A stretch of 64,000 nt of DNA. Origin: Candidatus Poribacteria bacterium (lineage in GTDB: Bacteria; Poribacteria; WGA-4E; PCPOR2b). Of this stretch, positions 10,932 to 20,235 are shown in pieces; position 1 is the first letter of the stretch; each line of letters opens with the position of its first letter. Position numbers and translations under genes: made by a program. The stretch is taken from NCBI GenBank assembly GCA_028819845.1, contig JAPPKS010000027.1:1-64000 (forward strand). Direction: 5' to 3'. The notes beneath the pieces are model-generated. The model ran no database searches. It saw only the letters and a program-made list of their open reading frames with translations, and was not told where the DNA came from.

Positions 10932-11720
10932 CTACAGGTGAATATCAAATTTGGAAAACTGCCAGAAGATTACTTTCCAATGAGACGCTTCTTTGCGGAA
11001 AAAGATTTCACATTCGGAGACGATTTTTTGTTTTTCAGATCGAACGCCTTTTTCCGTAACCACGTCGAAGTTCAACTGCGCCGAAGCTTTTTGGGTGTGC
11101 GTCACTTCTGCCATTATGCCGAAAAAATCAAATTCGATGGTGTTGTACGTTTCAAAGAGCTTATTAATCCATGGGATGACCTGCTCATAATTCGACGGAA
11201 TAACGCCGGTTGGCAGACCGAAAAAGCGGGTGACCGGATCGGCGCCCGCTAAGTATGATTGCGAAAAATGCGCTTGTATCGCCTCGACGTTGTTCCCGTC
11301 TTTCGATCCAACCAGTTTGGAAAGGGAATTTAGAAATTGCCGAATCTCCAGTTCAGGATTTGTTAACGGTTCCAAAGAGATGTCAATCACGAGGCTTTTG
11401 GTATTCAACGCAAATGTCGGCGTTTGAGTTGCGTAATCTGCGGCTTCAACAGTCAGGTTCAAGGTTTCCGAATAGGCGATTTGCGAAAAGATGTATTTTC
11501 CGTTAACCCCCAATTTTGTCGTCTGAGTCAACAGGGTAACCGCGGCATGAGGAATTGGATTGCCCGTTCTGGCATCGGTGATTCTACCGGACACGGCTCC
11601 GACTTGAGGCGCCTCCGGTTGCTGAAGAGGAGCGACCGGGGAATCGTCGCCGCAGGCAAAATAAGCTAGTGCGATGCCAACAACGATTATCAGATTTTGA
11701 GTATTCACTTTCAAATTCAT
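10932..11720 (-). CDS. Lipoprotein with carboxypeptidase-regulatory-like domain
   Basis: Starting at the ATG at 11720 (MNLKVNTQNL), the product has a signal peptide ending in a lipobox LAYFAC, so it should be lipid-anchored. A domain resembling the carboxypeptidase regulatory fold follows (VSGRITDARTGNPIPHAAV, about residues 45-110). The C-terminal half (NPELEIRQFLNSL to the end) looks like an NTF2-type fold by its length and the final WKVIFWQFSKF strand; that is a guess. The in-frame codon at 11777 would put charged residues ahead of the signal peptide. It probably forms an operon with ligA, with no obvious functional link. Confidence 0.7.
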   Translation of the reverse strand: MNLKVNTQNLIIVVGIALAYFACGDDSPVAPLQQPEAPQVGAVSGRITDARTGNPIPHAAVTLLTQTTKLGVNGKYIFSQIAYSETLNLTVEAADYATQTPTFALNTKSLVIDISLEPLTNPELEIRQFLNSLSKLVGSKDGNNVEAIQAHFSQSYLAGADPVTRFFGLPTGVIPSNYEQVIPWINKLFETYNTIEFDFFGIMAEVTHTQKASAQLNFDVVTEKGVRSEKQKIVSECEIFFRKEASHWKVIFWQFSKFDIHL

Positions 11721-11850
11721 TCCTGAAGCGCGCGATCCGGAATTGTTGGCGGCTTCCCAAAAAACCTTGCATTTCACGGATGTATTATGATATGCTTAGC
11801 AGGTTGCGTTTATCTTGGAATTCAAATAATCGAGAAGGGAGGGAGGTAAA

Positions 11851-12084
11851 TTGGCACGTATCTGTTACGTATGCGGCAAAAAGCCGATGACAGGCCACCG
11901 AATAAGCAAATCCCGCCGGCATACCAAGCGGAGATGGTTACCAAATTTACAGCGCGTCCGAATTCAAACCGAAGCCGGCAATAAACGAATTCGGATATGT
12001 GTGCGATGTCTAAAGTCTGGAAAAGTGGTAAAGGTGATTTCGGGCGCAGGTGAACCGGAACTTGCATTGGAAACGGCAAGTTGA
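11851..12084 (+). CDS. rpmB: Ribosomal protein L28
   Basis: A 77-residue large-subunit protein. It begins ARICYVCGKKPMTGHRIS, the hallmark L28 N-terminus, and ends with two further cysteines in ICVRCLKSGKV, giving a four-cysteine zinc-ribbon form. Translation starts at TTG, supported by GGGAGG five bases upstream. It converges with relA/spoT, leaving 30 bases between the stops. Confidence 0.95.
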   Translation: MARICYVCGKKPMTGHRISKSRRHTKRRWLPNLQRVRIQTEAGNKRIRICVRCLKSGKVVKVISGAGEPELALETAS

Positions 12085-12114
12085 GCGGTACGCTGTGACT
12101 CAATGGAAAAGCGT

Positions 12115-14262
12115 TCAATTTCTTGCAGCGATTCTGCTAACGGTTTGTACGCCTTTCAAGCAACGAATTGACTCCATGACCGCTTCTAGCTGCTCAATGC
12201 CGTTCACCGCTAACGTGAGCCGGTCATGCGCCATTCCCTCAACGGGCATTGACGAGTGTGCGAGGTTTCCCTTTACGATGTTCACTTTGAATTGCGCAAT
12301 TAATGTCGCGATCTCCCCAAGCATACCGGGACGATCGTCACACTGGACGGCTATTTCAGCCGGGTAGGTCGTAAGGATTTCCGGTTTCCACTCGACATTG
12401 ACAACCCGCTCCGTCTCATTTATTATACGCGGACATCCTGCCCGATGAATCGAGACACCGCGGCCGCGTGTAATATATCCGATTATCTCATCGCCCGGAA
12501 TTGGGTAGCAACACTTCATGATACGCACAAGCGCAATATCAATCCCTTCAAGCTGAATCGCCGGCGCCGGACGAACCGCATCTACAGGCGCCTCCCTTCC
12601 CTCCCTCGTATCTGGTTCGGGGTGTAACACATTGACAACGTGTTCAGCGGATTCCTTCCCGTTCCCAATCTGCATCAACAGGTCATCAATTGTGTTGAGT
12701 TTCAACTTTTTCGCGAACGCCAGTAGCTCGGGCGATTTCAGATAAGTCCGCAGATCAAGATGCTGGCGGCGCAATTCCATTTCGAGGAATCTTCTTCCAA
12801 GTTCGATGGCTTGTGCGCGATCTTGTTCTCTAAACCAGTGCCGAATCTTGTTTCGCGCGCGTGTAGTTTTGACCCACCGCAACCAATCCCGGCTTGGGTG
12901 CGCTTTGGAATTGGTCATGATTCTTACGCGGTCTCCGTTCTGCAGGCGGTGCCTGAGCGGTAATATCACCCCGTTGACTTCTGCGCCGCAACATGTTTCC
13001 CCAATATCCGTATGAATTTTGTATGCGAAGTCGATTGGCGTCGATCCGGCTGGAAGCGAATACAGGTCGCCCTTGGGTGAAAAGACATAAACCTCATCCG
13101 GAAGCAACTCCCACTTCATAGATTGGATGAACTGGTAAGGATTTTTGAGCTCCTGAATGTCATCCAGCATCTGCCTCAACCACGCGAAAATTGACTGGCT
13201 TTCTGACGTTGACGGCAACCCTTCCTTGTAACTCCAATGCGCGGCAATGCCGTATTCGGCAACTTCGTGCATCTGAAATGCCCGAATCTGAATCTCTATG
13301 GGGCGGCCTCGTTCAGGACGATCCCGATCGAGGATTGTGGTGTGCAGCGACCTATAGCCGTTTCTCTTGGGCAGTCCGACAAAATCTTTAAATCTCTCCG
13401 GTATATGCTTCCACTTACCGTGTAATGCCCCTAACACTGCATAGCAGTCCGCGGTGGTTTCTACCAAAATTCGCAATGCAATCAAATCACAGATTTCCTC
13501 GAAGGGAACGCCTTTGTGGTGAATTTTGTGATAGATGCTGTAAATGTGCTTGGGGCGCCCGTGGACTTTTGCTCTGATCCCGCCTGCCTCCAATTCCTGA
13601 ACGATTACCCCTTCCATTTTCCGCGTGTAAGCTTCTCTCTCATCGAGTTTCTCAGCAAGCAGACTGGCAATCTCTCTGTATTCGAGGGGATGTAGATACT
13701 TGAACGCTAAATCTTCTAGTCTGCTTTTGAATCGATTTATTCCCAATCGGTGAGCCAGGGAGGCGTAGATTTCAAGCGTCTCCTTCGCAATTTCCTGCTG
13801 TCTGCCAATAGGTAGGAATGACAGGGTTTCCATATTATGCAACCGATCGGCGAGCTTAATGAGAATAACGCGAATGTCTTTTGCCGTAGCTAAAAACAGA
13901 TTCAGGTAGTTATCAGCTTGAGTTTGCTGGGTTCTGCCTTTGAAATGGTAGGTGCCGATTTTGGTAACACCTTCGACAAGTTGAGCTATGGACTCTCCGA
14001 AAAGCTGCGCGAGGTCATCGCGGGTCACCAACGTATCTTCTAGCACATCGTGTAAAAGCCCGGCGCAGATTGTGGGTACATCCAATTTCAAATCAATTAA
14101 GGACTTCGCGGTCTCAAGACAGTGGGTGAAATAAGGGTGGCCAGATCTCCGCTGTTGGCCGCTGTGGTGCTCTTCACTGTATTCGTAGCTTCTCCGCAGG
14201 AGGTCGAAATCCGCGTCCGGATTGTAGACTTCGATTTGGTTAATCAGCGCTTCTACACTCAT
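12115..14262 (-). CDS. relA: Bifunctional (p)ppGpp synthetase/hydrolase (RelA/SpoT)
   Basis: Makes and/or degrades the stringent-response alarmone. Domains over 715 residues: an HD hydrolase domain with HPYFTHCLE and HDVLED (His71-Asp72), so hydrolase activity is expected; a synthetase domain (residues about 230-350) with KRNGYRSLHTTIL and IQIRAFQMHEVAEYGIAAHW; a TGS domain (YVFSPKGDLYSLPAGSTPIDFAY); and a C-terminal ACT domain (QCDDRPGMLGEIATLI). This is the Rel-type bifunctional layout. The start overlaps the end of recJ by 23 bases, so the two are coupled and share the recJ promoter. Confidence 0.95.
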   Translation of the reverse strand: MSVEALINQIEVYNPDADFDLLRRSYEYSEEHHSGQQRRSGHPYFTHCLETAKSLIDLKLDVPTICAGLLHDVLEDTLVTRDDLAQLFGESIAQLVEGVTKIGTYHFKGRTQQTQADNYLNLFLATAKDIRVILIKLADRLHNMETLSFLPIGRQQEIAKETLEIYASLAHRLGINRFKSRLEDLAFKYLHPLEYREIASLLAEKLDEREAYTRKMEGVIVQELEAGGIRAKVHGRPKHIYSIYHKIHHKGVPFEEICDLIALRILVETTADCYAVLGALHGKWKHIPERFKDFVGLPKRNGYRSLHTTILDRDRPERGRPIEIQIRAFQMHEVAEYGIAAHWSYKEGLPSTSESQSIFAWLRQMLDDIQELKNPYQFIQSMKWELLPDEVYVFSPKGDLYSLPAGSTPIDFAYKIHTDIGETCCGAEVNGVILPLRHRLQNGDRVRIMTNSKAHPSRDWLRWVKTTRARNKIRHWFREQDRAQAIELGRRFLEMELRRQHLDLRTYLKSPELLAFAKKLKLNTIDDLLMQIGNGKESAEHVVNVLHPEPDTREGREAPVDAVRPAPAIQLEGIDIALVRIMKCCYPIPGDEIIGYITRGRGVSIHRAGCPRIINETERVVNVEWKPEILTTYPAEIAVQCDDRPGMLGEIATLIAQFKVNIVKGNLAHSSMPVEGMAHDRLTLAVNGIEQLEAVMESIRCLKGVQTVSRIAARN

Positions 14263-16798
14263 AATTTATTCTCTTCCAAATTTCCTGAATATTTTGTCTA
14301 ATCTGAAAATCCGAGAAAGACAGACTAGTTTGTTTGATCTGTTCGCCGTTCAGGTAAGTTTCAGACTCGTGGAGATTGCGTTTTTTCGATGGCGGCGGCA
14401 AAAGTTGGATTCCACGTTCAAACAGGCCGGGATCGCGCGTCAGCAGTTGCAATTCTTCGAGGATTGAAATCCCGCTGACAACTGCCGGTTTTGGAATGGA
14501 TGCCGCATCGGCATCTGCAATAATTTCTTCCAGCGAGAGACCTTTACCGTTTGCTTTACTCAAGAATCGCAGCCTTTTGTACAACCCCTCCAGCACTTGC
14601 CGCTCCGGATATTGCTGAGATAGCCGTTGACGCATCCACTCCATGTCGTCTGCGTTGTAGAGGAGGTGGATATATGTCGTTTCCGGTTTTTGGAAAGCCG
14701 GTTGGCATCGTTTGAAAAACGTCAAAGGTTGCGGGACGGGGTGGCAAAAAACGAGGTGCGCGGCATGAGGCGCGTCGCGCAAAGTGCAACTTGATACAAC
14801 TGAAAGCAGTTCTCTATGCGCAAATTTTTCTACCATGGCGCGCCTTTCAGTATCGGGCGTATCGGCGCCGCACCTTGAAATCAAGAAATCGCCTTTTGCA
14901 TTAACCATCTCAAGTAGTTGGTCCAACGCCTCGTCGTCTCGCACATACAAGAGGGTGGGTTCACCACGACTAAGCAATTTTGAGAGGTACTTACCTTTAC
15001 TTTTTGTATCTCTGCGATCAACGATCTTGACCGGGCTCTCCATCTCATCGGTTGGGTACAGGTGTTGTTGTGAAGCGGCGTCAAGCGAGACGATTTGAAG
15101 ATCGGCGATGGTGAGCTGGAGGCTGCGGGCGTTGTTCCACTCGCTAATTCCGGGATCAAATGCCAAATCGAGGCGCACATTTTGATTTTTCAATGAAATA
15201 AAATAATCGGACATATTCCACCCGACGGCTTCTGCAGTTTGGCGGCCGTCAGTCACCCATAATTTAAGATGATTATTCTCTTTGCCAATTAAACTAGGCG
15301 GCCGATCAAGCGCCAGGTTGCGCATGGCGATTCGCGGCGCGGGATTGTCCGCACCAAAGGGTTCAAGGAGTTGTAGTTTTTCAATAGTTTCCAAGGATAA
15401 AAGGGGCATCTGAATTTCAAATTCTACGCTCAACTGTTGAACGAGATGCTCATCGGCGAGATGTTCACAAACGTAGCGATTAAACCGCCGCTCGAATTTG
15501 GGGATGTTCTCGGTTTTAATGGTTAGCCCGGCTGCCGCTGTGTGCCCTCCGTGTTTGACCAAAAGGTCGGCGCAAGCGTTCAGGCTGTCCGCGAGGTTAA
15601 TGCCGTCGATGCTGCGTCCTGACCCGTGGGCTTCGTCTCCGTCTATTGCCAGAATGAACACGGGACGGTAATATTGCTCAAGAATCCGCGAGGCGACTAT
15701 TCCGATAACGCCTCGGTGCCATTCTCTGTGCGCGATGACAAGCCCTTTAACTTTGTCGAGATTCACATCCTTTTTAATCTTGGCGATGGCTTGCTCGCGA
15801 ATGCGGTCTTCGGCTTTCCGCCGCTCTAGATTTTCGTCGTCTAATTTCTTGGCTATTGCCAGCGCCTTTTCGTCGGATTCAGCCGTCAGCAGATGAACGA
15901 TTTTCTCGGCGGCATCCATCCGTCCGGCAGCATTAATACGAGGCCCCAACACATAGGATAGCGTACGTCCTACGATTGGTTTATCGGGACTAAATTTTGC
16001 TACTTCGCAGAGCGCGCGTATGCCCGGACGTTCGCGTTTATTGAGTTCTGCCAGCCCCAATTTTGCAAGTACGCGATTTTCGCCGGTTAACGTTGCGATG
16101 TCCACGACCGTGCCAAGCGCCACCAAATCCAGTTGAGATTGCAATACTGGAGGCACCTCATTACCACCGAACAAACCGTGCGCGAGCTTAAAGGCTAATC
16201 CGACACCAGCCAAGTCTTCAAAAGGATACTCGCTCTCCGGCATTTTGGAGCAAATCACCGCATAAGCGGAGGGGAGCGCATCGGGACGCGGCTGATGGTG
16301 GTCCGTAATAATCACGTCTATCCCAATTTCGTTCGCAAAGTCTACCTCTTCAATTGAGGTGATGCCGCAATCGACTGTGATTAGAAGATTGCAACCGTCT
16401 TCCCTTAATTTACGGAGGGTGGTTTTGTTGAGGCCATATCCTTCGTCAAATCGATTGGGAATGTGAAAATTTGCAGGAACGTCAAAATGGCGAAATATGT
16501 TTAGTAAAAGCGATGCAGCCGTCGTCCCGTCGGCGTCATAATCGCCGTAGACCCAAATCTTTTCGCCGCGCTTAATTCCTGAATGAATACGTTCAACCGC
16601 TTTTTCCATACCGTGCATCAGGAACGGCGAATGAAGATTAGAGAGCGTTGGGTACAAATATTCCTGCGCGGCGACCTCCGTCACTACTCCTCGGTTGACG
16701 AGCAGTTGCGCGATTAACTGCGGTATGCCAAGCCGCACGGCGAGCCGCGTGCTAGTCTCAATATTGGGGCTTTTGACGTTCCAGATTTTCTGTTTCAT
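14240..16798 (-). CDS. recJ: Single-stranded-DNA-specific exonuclease RecJ
   Basis: A 5'-3' exonuclease in recombination and mismatch repair. DHH phosphoesterase motifs are present: VYGDYDADGTTAA, VDCG and IITDHHQP in the N-terminal half, and DHHA1 GHTAAAGLTI near residue 415. An OB fold follows. At 852 residues it is longer than the typical 560-580. The extra C-terminal about 270 residues (from about SPVKIVDRR) resemble the extension found in some bacterial RecJ proteins and include QYPERQVLEGLYKRLR. It is first in an operon with relA/spoT. The promoter's -10 box ends only about 10 bases before the ATG, so the 5' leader must be very short. Confidence 0.94.
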   Translation of the reverse strand: MKQKIWNVKSPNIETSTRLAVRLGIPQLIAQLLVNRGVVTEVAAQEYLYPTLSNLHSPFLMHGMEKAVERIHSGIKRGEKIWVYGDYDADGTTAASLLLNIFRHFDVPANFHIPNRFDEGYGLNKTTLRKLREDGCNLLITVDCGITSIEEVDFANEIGIDVIITDHHQPRPDALPSAYAVICSKMPESEYPFEDLAGVGLAFKLAHGLFGGNEVPPVLQSQLDLVALGTVVDIATLTGENRVLAKLGLAELNKRERPGIRALCEVAKFSPDKPIVGRTLSYVLGPRINAAGRMDAAEKIVHLLTAESDEKALAIAKKLDDENLERRKAEDRIREQAIAKIKKDVNLDKVKGLVIAHREWHRGVIGIVASRILEQYYRPVFILAIDGDEAHGSGRSIDGINLADSLNACADLLVKHGGHTAAAGLTIKTENIPKFERRFNRYVCEHLADEHLVQQLSVEFEIQMPLLSLETIEKLQLLEPFGADNPAPRIAMRNLALDRPPSLIGKENNHLKLWVTDGRQTAEAVGWNMSDYFISLKNQNVRLDLAFDPGISEWNNARSLQLTIADLQIVSLDAASQQHLYPTDEMESPVKIVDRRDTKSKGKYLSKLLSRGEPTLLYVRDDEALDQLLEMVNAKGDFLISRCGADTPDTERRAMVEKFAHRELLSVVSSCTLRDAPHAAHLVFCHPVPQPLTFFKRCQPAFQKPETTYIHLLYNADDMEWMRQRLSQQYPERQVLEGLYKRLRFLSKANGKGLSLEEIIADADAASIPKPAVVSGISILEELQLLTRDPGLFERGIQLLPPPSKKRNLHESETYLNGEQIKQTSLSFSDFQIRQNIQEIWKRINYECRSAD

Positions 16799-16808
16799 GA
16801 CAAGGTGT

Positions 16809-16837
16809 ATATTACCATGTAGTCATCTTATCGTCAA
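16809..16837 (-). promoter_or_regulatory. Promoter of recJ-relA
   Basis: Minus strand: TTGACG (16832-16837), 17-base spacer, TAATAT (16809-16814). The recJ ATG is at 16798, implying a leaderless or nearly leaderless message. I see no strong Shine-Dalgarno before that ATG, which agrees. Confidence 0.65.
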
Positions 16838-17112
16838 GCGTAGATTTGGCGCTCATCCCTTGTACAACTCGGTGCGCGGCGGGCATTCCGCCCGTTTCGT
16901 TCATTGCGAATGACGACCGTGCCGTTTAGATTATCAAGACCTAGTCTGAGTGTCGTCGCAGTACAGTCCTAAGTCGGTTTTCGGCTTGCCTCAAGCGCGG
17001 GTCTGTGGCAAAATATCTTTGGGCGGCGTAATTCTCCCAAAAGGCGAACCTTTTTCAGGGTTGTTTGTCTAAAAAAAACAATCATGAAAAACAAAAGGTT
17101 GTGCTGTCTACT

Positions 17113-17718
17113 ATGGTAAGTGTAGGCGCTGCACATTTCATCTCCACAGAGGCTGAAGAACTGGTCGACCAACAGGAACGAGATTTAATTGAGCACTGCC
17201 AAGCGGGCGATGCTGAGGCGATGGGACGGATTGTCCGCCTATATCAGAACCAGGTCTACAATATCGCCTTCGGCATGCTCGGCAACGCCGAAGATGCGCA
17301 AGACATTACCCAAGATGTGTTTTTATTGGTTTGGGAAAAGATTGGGCAGTTCAAATTCAAATCTCGGTTTTCCACATGGCTTTACCGCGTTGCGACGAAC
17401 ATGTGCATCAACGAGAAAAACCGGCGGCAGCGGCAGCAGACATCGCCGACGGAAATGGACGATTCGCAAGCCTGGACGCCCATAGATTCCAGAACACCTG
17501 AAAAAGAGGTACTCCTTGTTGAGCAGCAAGAGATACTGCACGCCGCCCTGGCGCAACTCAAACACGATTACCGAAAGATTCTGATTCTTCGTGAGATGGA
17601 AAATTTGTCCTACGATGAATTGGCGGAGGTACTCAATTGCTCAGTTGGACGCGTAAAATCACGGCTTCATGAGGCGAGGCTATCGTTGAGAAAGGTTTTG
17701 AAACAGAAAGATTGGTGA
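17113..17718 (+). CDS. ECF sigma factor (RpoE type)
   Basis: Directs RNA polymerase to envelope-stress-type promoters. Region 2 is clear (NQVYNIAFGMLGNAEDAQDI then DVFLLVWEKIGQF and FSTWLYRVATNMC) and region 4 is clear (LILREMENLSYDELAEVL then GRVKSRLHEARLSLRK). The start is uncertain. ATG 17113 is used here, but a TTG at 17065 and a GTG at 17101 are in frame and no site has a convincing ribosome-binding sequence. The conserved part begins around QQERDLIEHCQAGD. The next two genes encode the anti-sigma factor and an RseB-like protein, so this is a complete rpoE-rseA-rseB-style module. Confidence 0.92.
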   Translation: MVSVGAAHFISTEAEELVDQQERDLIEHCQAGDAEAMGRIVRLYQNQVYNIAFGMLGNAEDAQDITQDVFLLVWEKIGQFKFKSRFSTWLYRVATNMCINEKNRRQRQQTSPTEMDDSQAWTPIDSRTPEKEVLLVEQQEILHAALAQLKHDYRKILILREMENLSYDELAEVLNCSVGRVKSRLHEARLSLRKVLKQKDW

Positions 17719-17724
17719 ACTCCT

Positions 17725-18237
17725 ATGAAACATCGACGTATTCAAAAACTGCTATCTGCGTACATTGATGATGAATTGACCCAACAGGAACGTGAAGCGA
17801 TTAAAGTGCACATACACACCTGCGGTGAATGCGCCGAAGTCCTTTCAGAACTCAAGTGTAACAGCCAGCGGATTGCAGATTTGCGGCAGACGGCACCCCC
17901 GGGGATTTGGGAAGTTGTTCAAGCACAGATAGTCAGCGGTCAGCGGACTAAGGACCGCAGCCGATCCAGACATATCCGGCGCCGATGGATTTTCCGTCCA
18001 ATTCCTGCAGTTGCGGGCACAATTGTCCTAGCGTGTCTGGTGTTAGGATTAATTTATTTCAGCCCAACTCAGAATTACCACGATGATCCAATCGACTTAT
18101 ACGTGGCAATTCACACGGATTATGGAATGGACAATTTCGGGGCGCAATACACCGACATCAATCAACCCTTTGAAATCACTGACACAGAATTTCAAGAAGA
18201 AACTGAAGTCTACCTAGATGCCCATTTCGGAGATTAA
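17725..18237 (+). CDS. Zinc-finger anti-sigma factor, membrane-anchored
   Basis: A 170-residue single-pass inner-membrane protein. The N-terminal cytoplasmic part carries a zinc-finger anti-sigma motif (LSAYIDDELTQQER then HIHTCGEC, the H-x3-C-x2-C signature). One membrane helix (about residues 92-110, AVAGTIVLACLVLGLIYF) follows, then an acidic periplasmic tail. It starts 7 bases after the sigma gene, so it should be its cognate anti-sigma factor. The periplasmic tail is the probable RseB-binding part. Confidence 0.9.
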   Translation: MKHRRIQKLLSAYIDDELTQQEREAIKVHIHTCGECAEVLSELKCNSQRIADLRQTAPPGIWEVVQAQIVSGQRTKDRSRSRHIRRRWIFRPIPAVAGTIVLACLVLGLIYFSPTQNYHDDPIDLYVAIHTDYGMDNFGAQYTDINQPFEITDTEFQEETEVYLDAHFGD

Positions 18238-18241
18238 ATCC

Positions 18242-19402
18242 ATGTTTTTCAGGCAAAAACGCCAAATCTTGAACACCGCGTTTGCTCTGCTAATTTTGGC
18301 ATGGAATGCCGCAGCGGACGCTGCGCCGGACAATTCATCTGCTCTTGCTTCCGATATTTTTCAGCGTCTGAAGACAGCGGAACGCGAGGTCAGCTATGTT
18401 GGCAAACGGCTTACAATTAGTTGGGCGCATGACGGTTGCTTTGCGCGCGAGGAGCTAGTCGTCCACCATCCGCCTTCAACTCATCATGTTAAGATGGTGG
18501 CGCCGCTAAAGGAGGGTTACCGCCCAAAAACTCGCGGCGGCGGGCGGAAACGCGGAAGGGGAAGTGGGAACTTTAAATCCGATGCGCCTTTCAGGCATCA
18601 TTTTGACGGAAGGGCATTTTTCCGCCCACCGCACAAAATTGCTGAGCGGCTGTCGCAGGACAATTCGGAGTTATTAGTTCAGAACTACACGCTTAATTTC
18701 CACTCCTCCGAAGAAAAGATTGCCGGCTTTGAGGCCAACGTATTAACGATTGCCCCTAAGCCCGAAATCGAGGATAGACCGACACGGCGTGTCTGGATAG
18801 CGGAGGATAAGGGAGTTATCTTAAGAATTGAGCACTTTGACGCCAAAGAGAATCTCAGATTTCTGTCAGTCTATACCCAAATTAGTTTTCAACCCGACAA
18901 AGTAAAGGAAGGATTGACAAAATTCCGACGTGACGAGGAATCAAAGTCCGCCGATTCACGACGTCGCGGTAAATCCATATCTTTGGCAGATGCAAAAAAC
19001 GCGCTGGATAGTCGGTTAGTGCTACCGGCGTATCTCCCGCCGGGGTTTAAATTACAGCAGATTACACAGATTGCATTCGGTTCTAAACGAGCGGTGCCGC
19101 TTCGAGCGCCTAGACCGACAGTGCATCTACGATACAGCGATGGGTTGATGGAGTTTTCTCTATTTGAATCAAAACGCAAGCCGCCCCGGAAGCAGCGAGA
19201 TTCGAAAACCCGCGCAGGTAAGGGAGTTCGAATCAGAGAATTCCACGGAACACCTGTGGAGGTTATGAAACGCCATCAAACGCTAATTCTTAAATGGTAT
19301 GAAGGCGGGGTCAATTTTGCCTTAATCAGCGAGTTAGACCAACCTGAAATCATCCGAATTGCAAAATCGTTGATTCCGGACGCTGAGCAAAAACCCAGAT
19401 GA
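18242..19402 (+). CDS. RseB/MucB-like periplasmic regulator
   Basis: A secreted protein of 386 residues with an N-terminal signal peptide (FALLILAWNAAADA). Its two-part plan resembles RseB: an N-terminal lipoprotein-localisation-like fold (YVGKRLTISW to about residue 215, with KGVILRIEHFDAKENLRF) and a C-terminal domain beginning near LPAYLPPGFKLQQI. RseB binds the anti-sigma factor and shields it from proteolysis. The ATG at 18242 has GGAG nine bases upstream and lies just past the anti-sigma stop; the ATG at 18218 would overlap that gene. An arginine/glycine-rich insert (RGGGRKRGRGSG) is unusual. Confidence 0.78.
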   Translation: MFFRQKRQILNTAFALLILAWNAAADAAPDNSSALASDIFQRLKTAEREVSYVGKRLTISWAHDGCFAREELVVHHPPSTHHVKMVAPLKEGYRPKTRGGGRKRGRGSGNFKSDAPFRHHFDGRAFFRPPHKIAERLSQDNSELLVQNYTLNFHSSEEKIAGFEANVLTIAPKPEIEDRPTRRVWIAEDKGVILRIEHFDAKENLRFLSVYTQISFQPDKVKEGLTKFRRDEESKSADSRRRGKSISLADAKNALDSRLVLPAYLPPGFKLQQITQIAFGSKRAVPLRAPRPTVHLRYSDGLMEFSLFESKRKPPRKQRDSKTRAGKGVRIREFHGTPVEVMKRHQTLILKWYEGGVNFALISELDQPEIIRIAKSLIPDAEQKPR

Positions 19403-20235
19403 CAGCTTTAGAAGACCTGAAGTCTATCGGCATGCACAATCGAAACGCGAGGAGTGGATGCGAGAAGACAGTGCCAGTGCACAGTCGTCAGTGTCCGGCC
19501 AATGAACTGCTTTTACTGGCAATAGGATACAAGCCACTGGGATTATTCTAAACGACAGCATGTTCACCGAATACATCACGTATCTTCACGAATCCGGGAA
19601 ATCTGCACCTATGATTGCGCAAAACGGTCGCGGTAAACGTTAAGGAACGCCAAGGGAGCAGTTTTGGATATCCGAGAAAGCAAGACTGGCTGATAGAGCT
19701 GTAGGCTTGACATCAGTAAATCCACACGTCGTGTAATGAAACGCTACTGGAGGAAGACAGAAATTGAGTCAGACGATCTGTTTTGGCGGGTACGATACCA
19801 ACAGCAAATTGGGATGAGTGGGCTATCCGTGGACGGTGTGAGCAACGATCAACTGAGCGATTATCGAATGGGATACAACTCCCGAGGCTATAGTTTTTTC
19901 ACTAGCGGTGGGCAAATTAAGCGGGCGTTGAAGGCTTTATCATCGGATATTCACTCTTCGTAGGTTCTGCGTCCTTATTTGAGTGCGGTAAGCAACCGTC
20001 GGCGATGTGAAAACTGCGCTGCTTGGAATTAAAATGCAATCTCGGCACATTAGGCGTGTACAGAACTCGTAAAACAGGACGCGATTGCAAGGATCAAAGA
20101 TGAAAAGGGAGGGTCAAAAGATTCCGGCAAACTATGCAACCGGGAAACTCACAGCGTATGGGAAATGGGGCTTCATGGTTAGCCATCACCCCGGCAGGGC
20201 ATTCCCACCGGGGCAATGGATTCGACAATAAAGAG
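19403..20235. other. 830-base gene desert between two ECF modules
   Basis: I see no convincing gene. A 75-codon plus-strand frame at 19736-19963 has no recognisable motif and no ribosome site. A hairpin CCCCGG/CCGGGG at 20189-20213 is followed by GGGGCAATGGATTCGAC, which resembles the 5' end of tmRNA by chance only. The stretch may be decayed coding sequence; it lies between convergent genes and so needs no promoter. Confidence 0.4.

Noticed and set aside
19736-19963. 75-codon plus-strand frame in the gene desert
   Set aside because: No ribosome site, no motif, no neighbour support.
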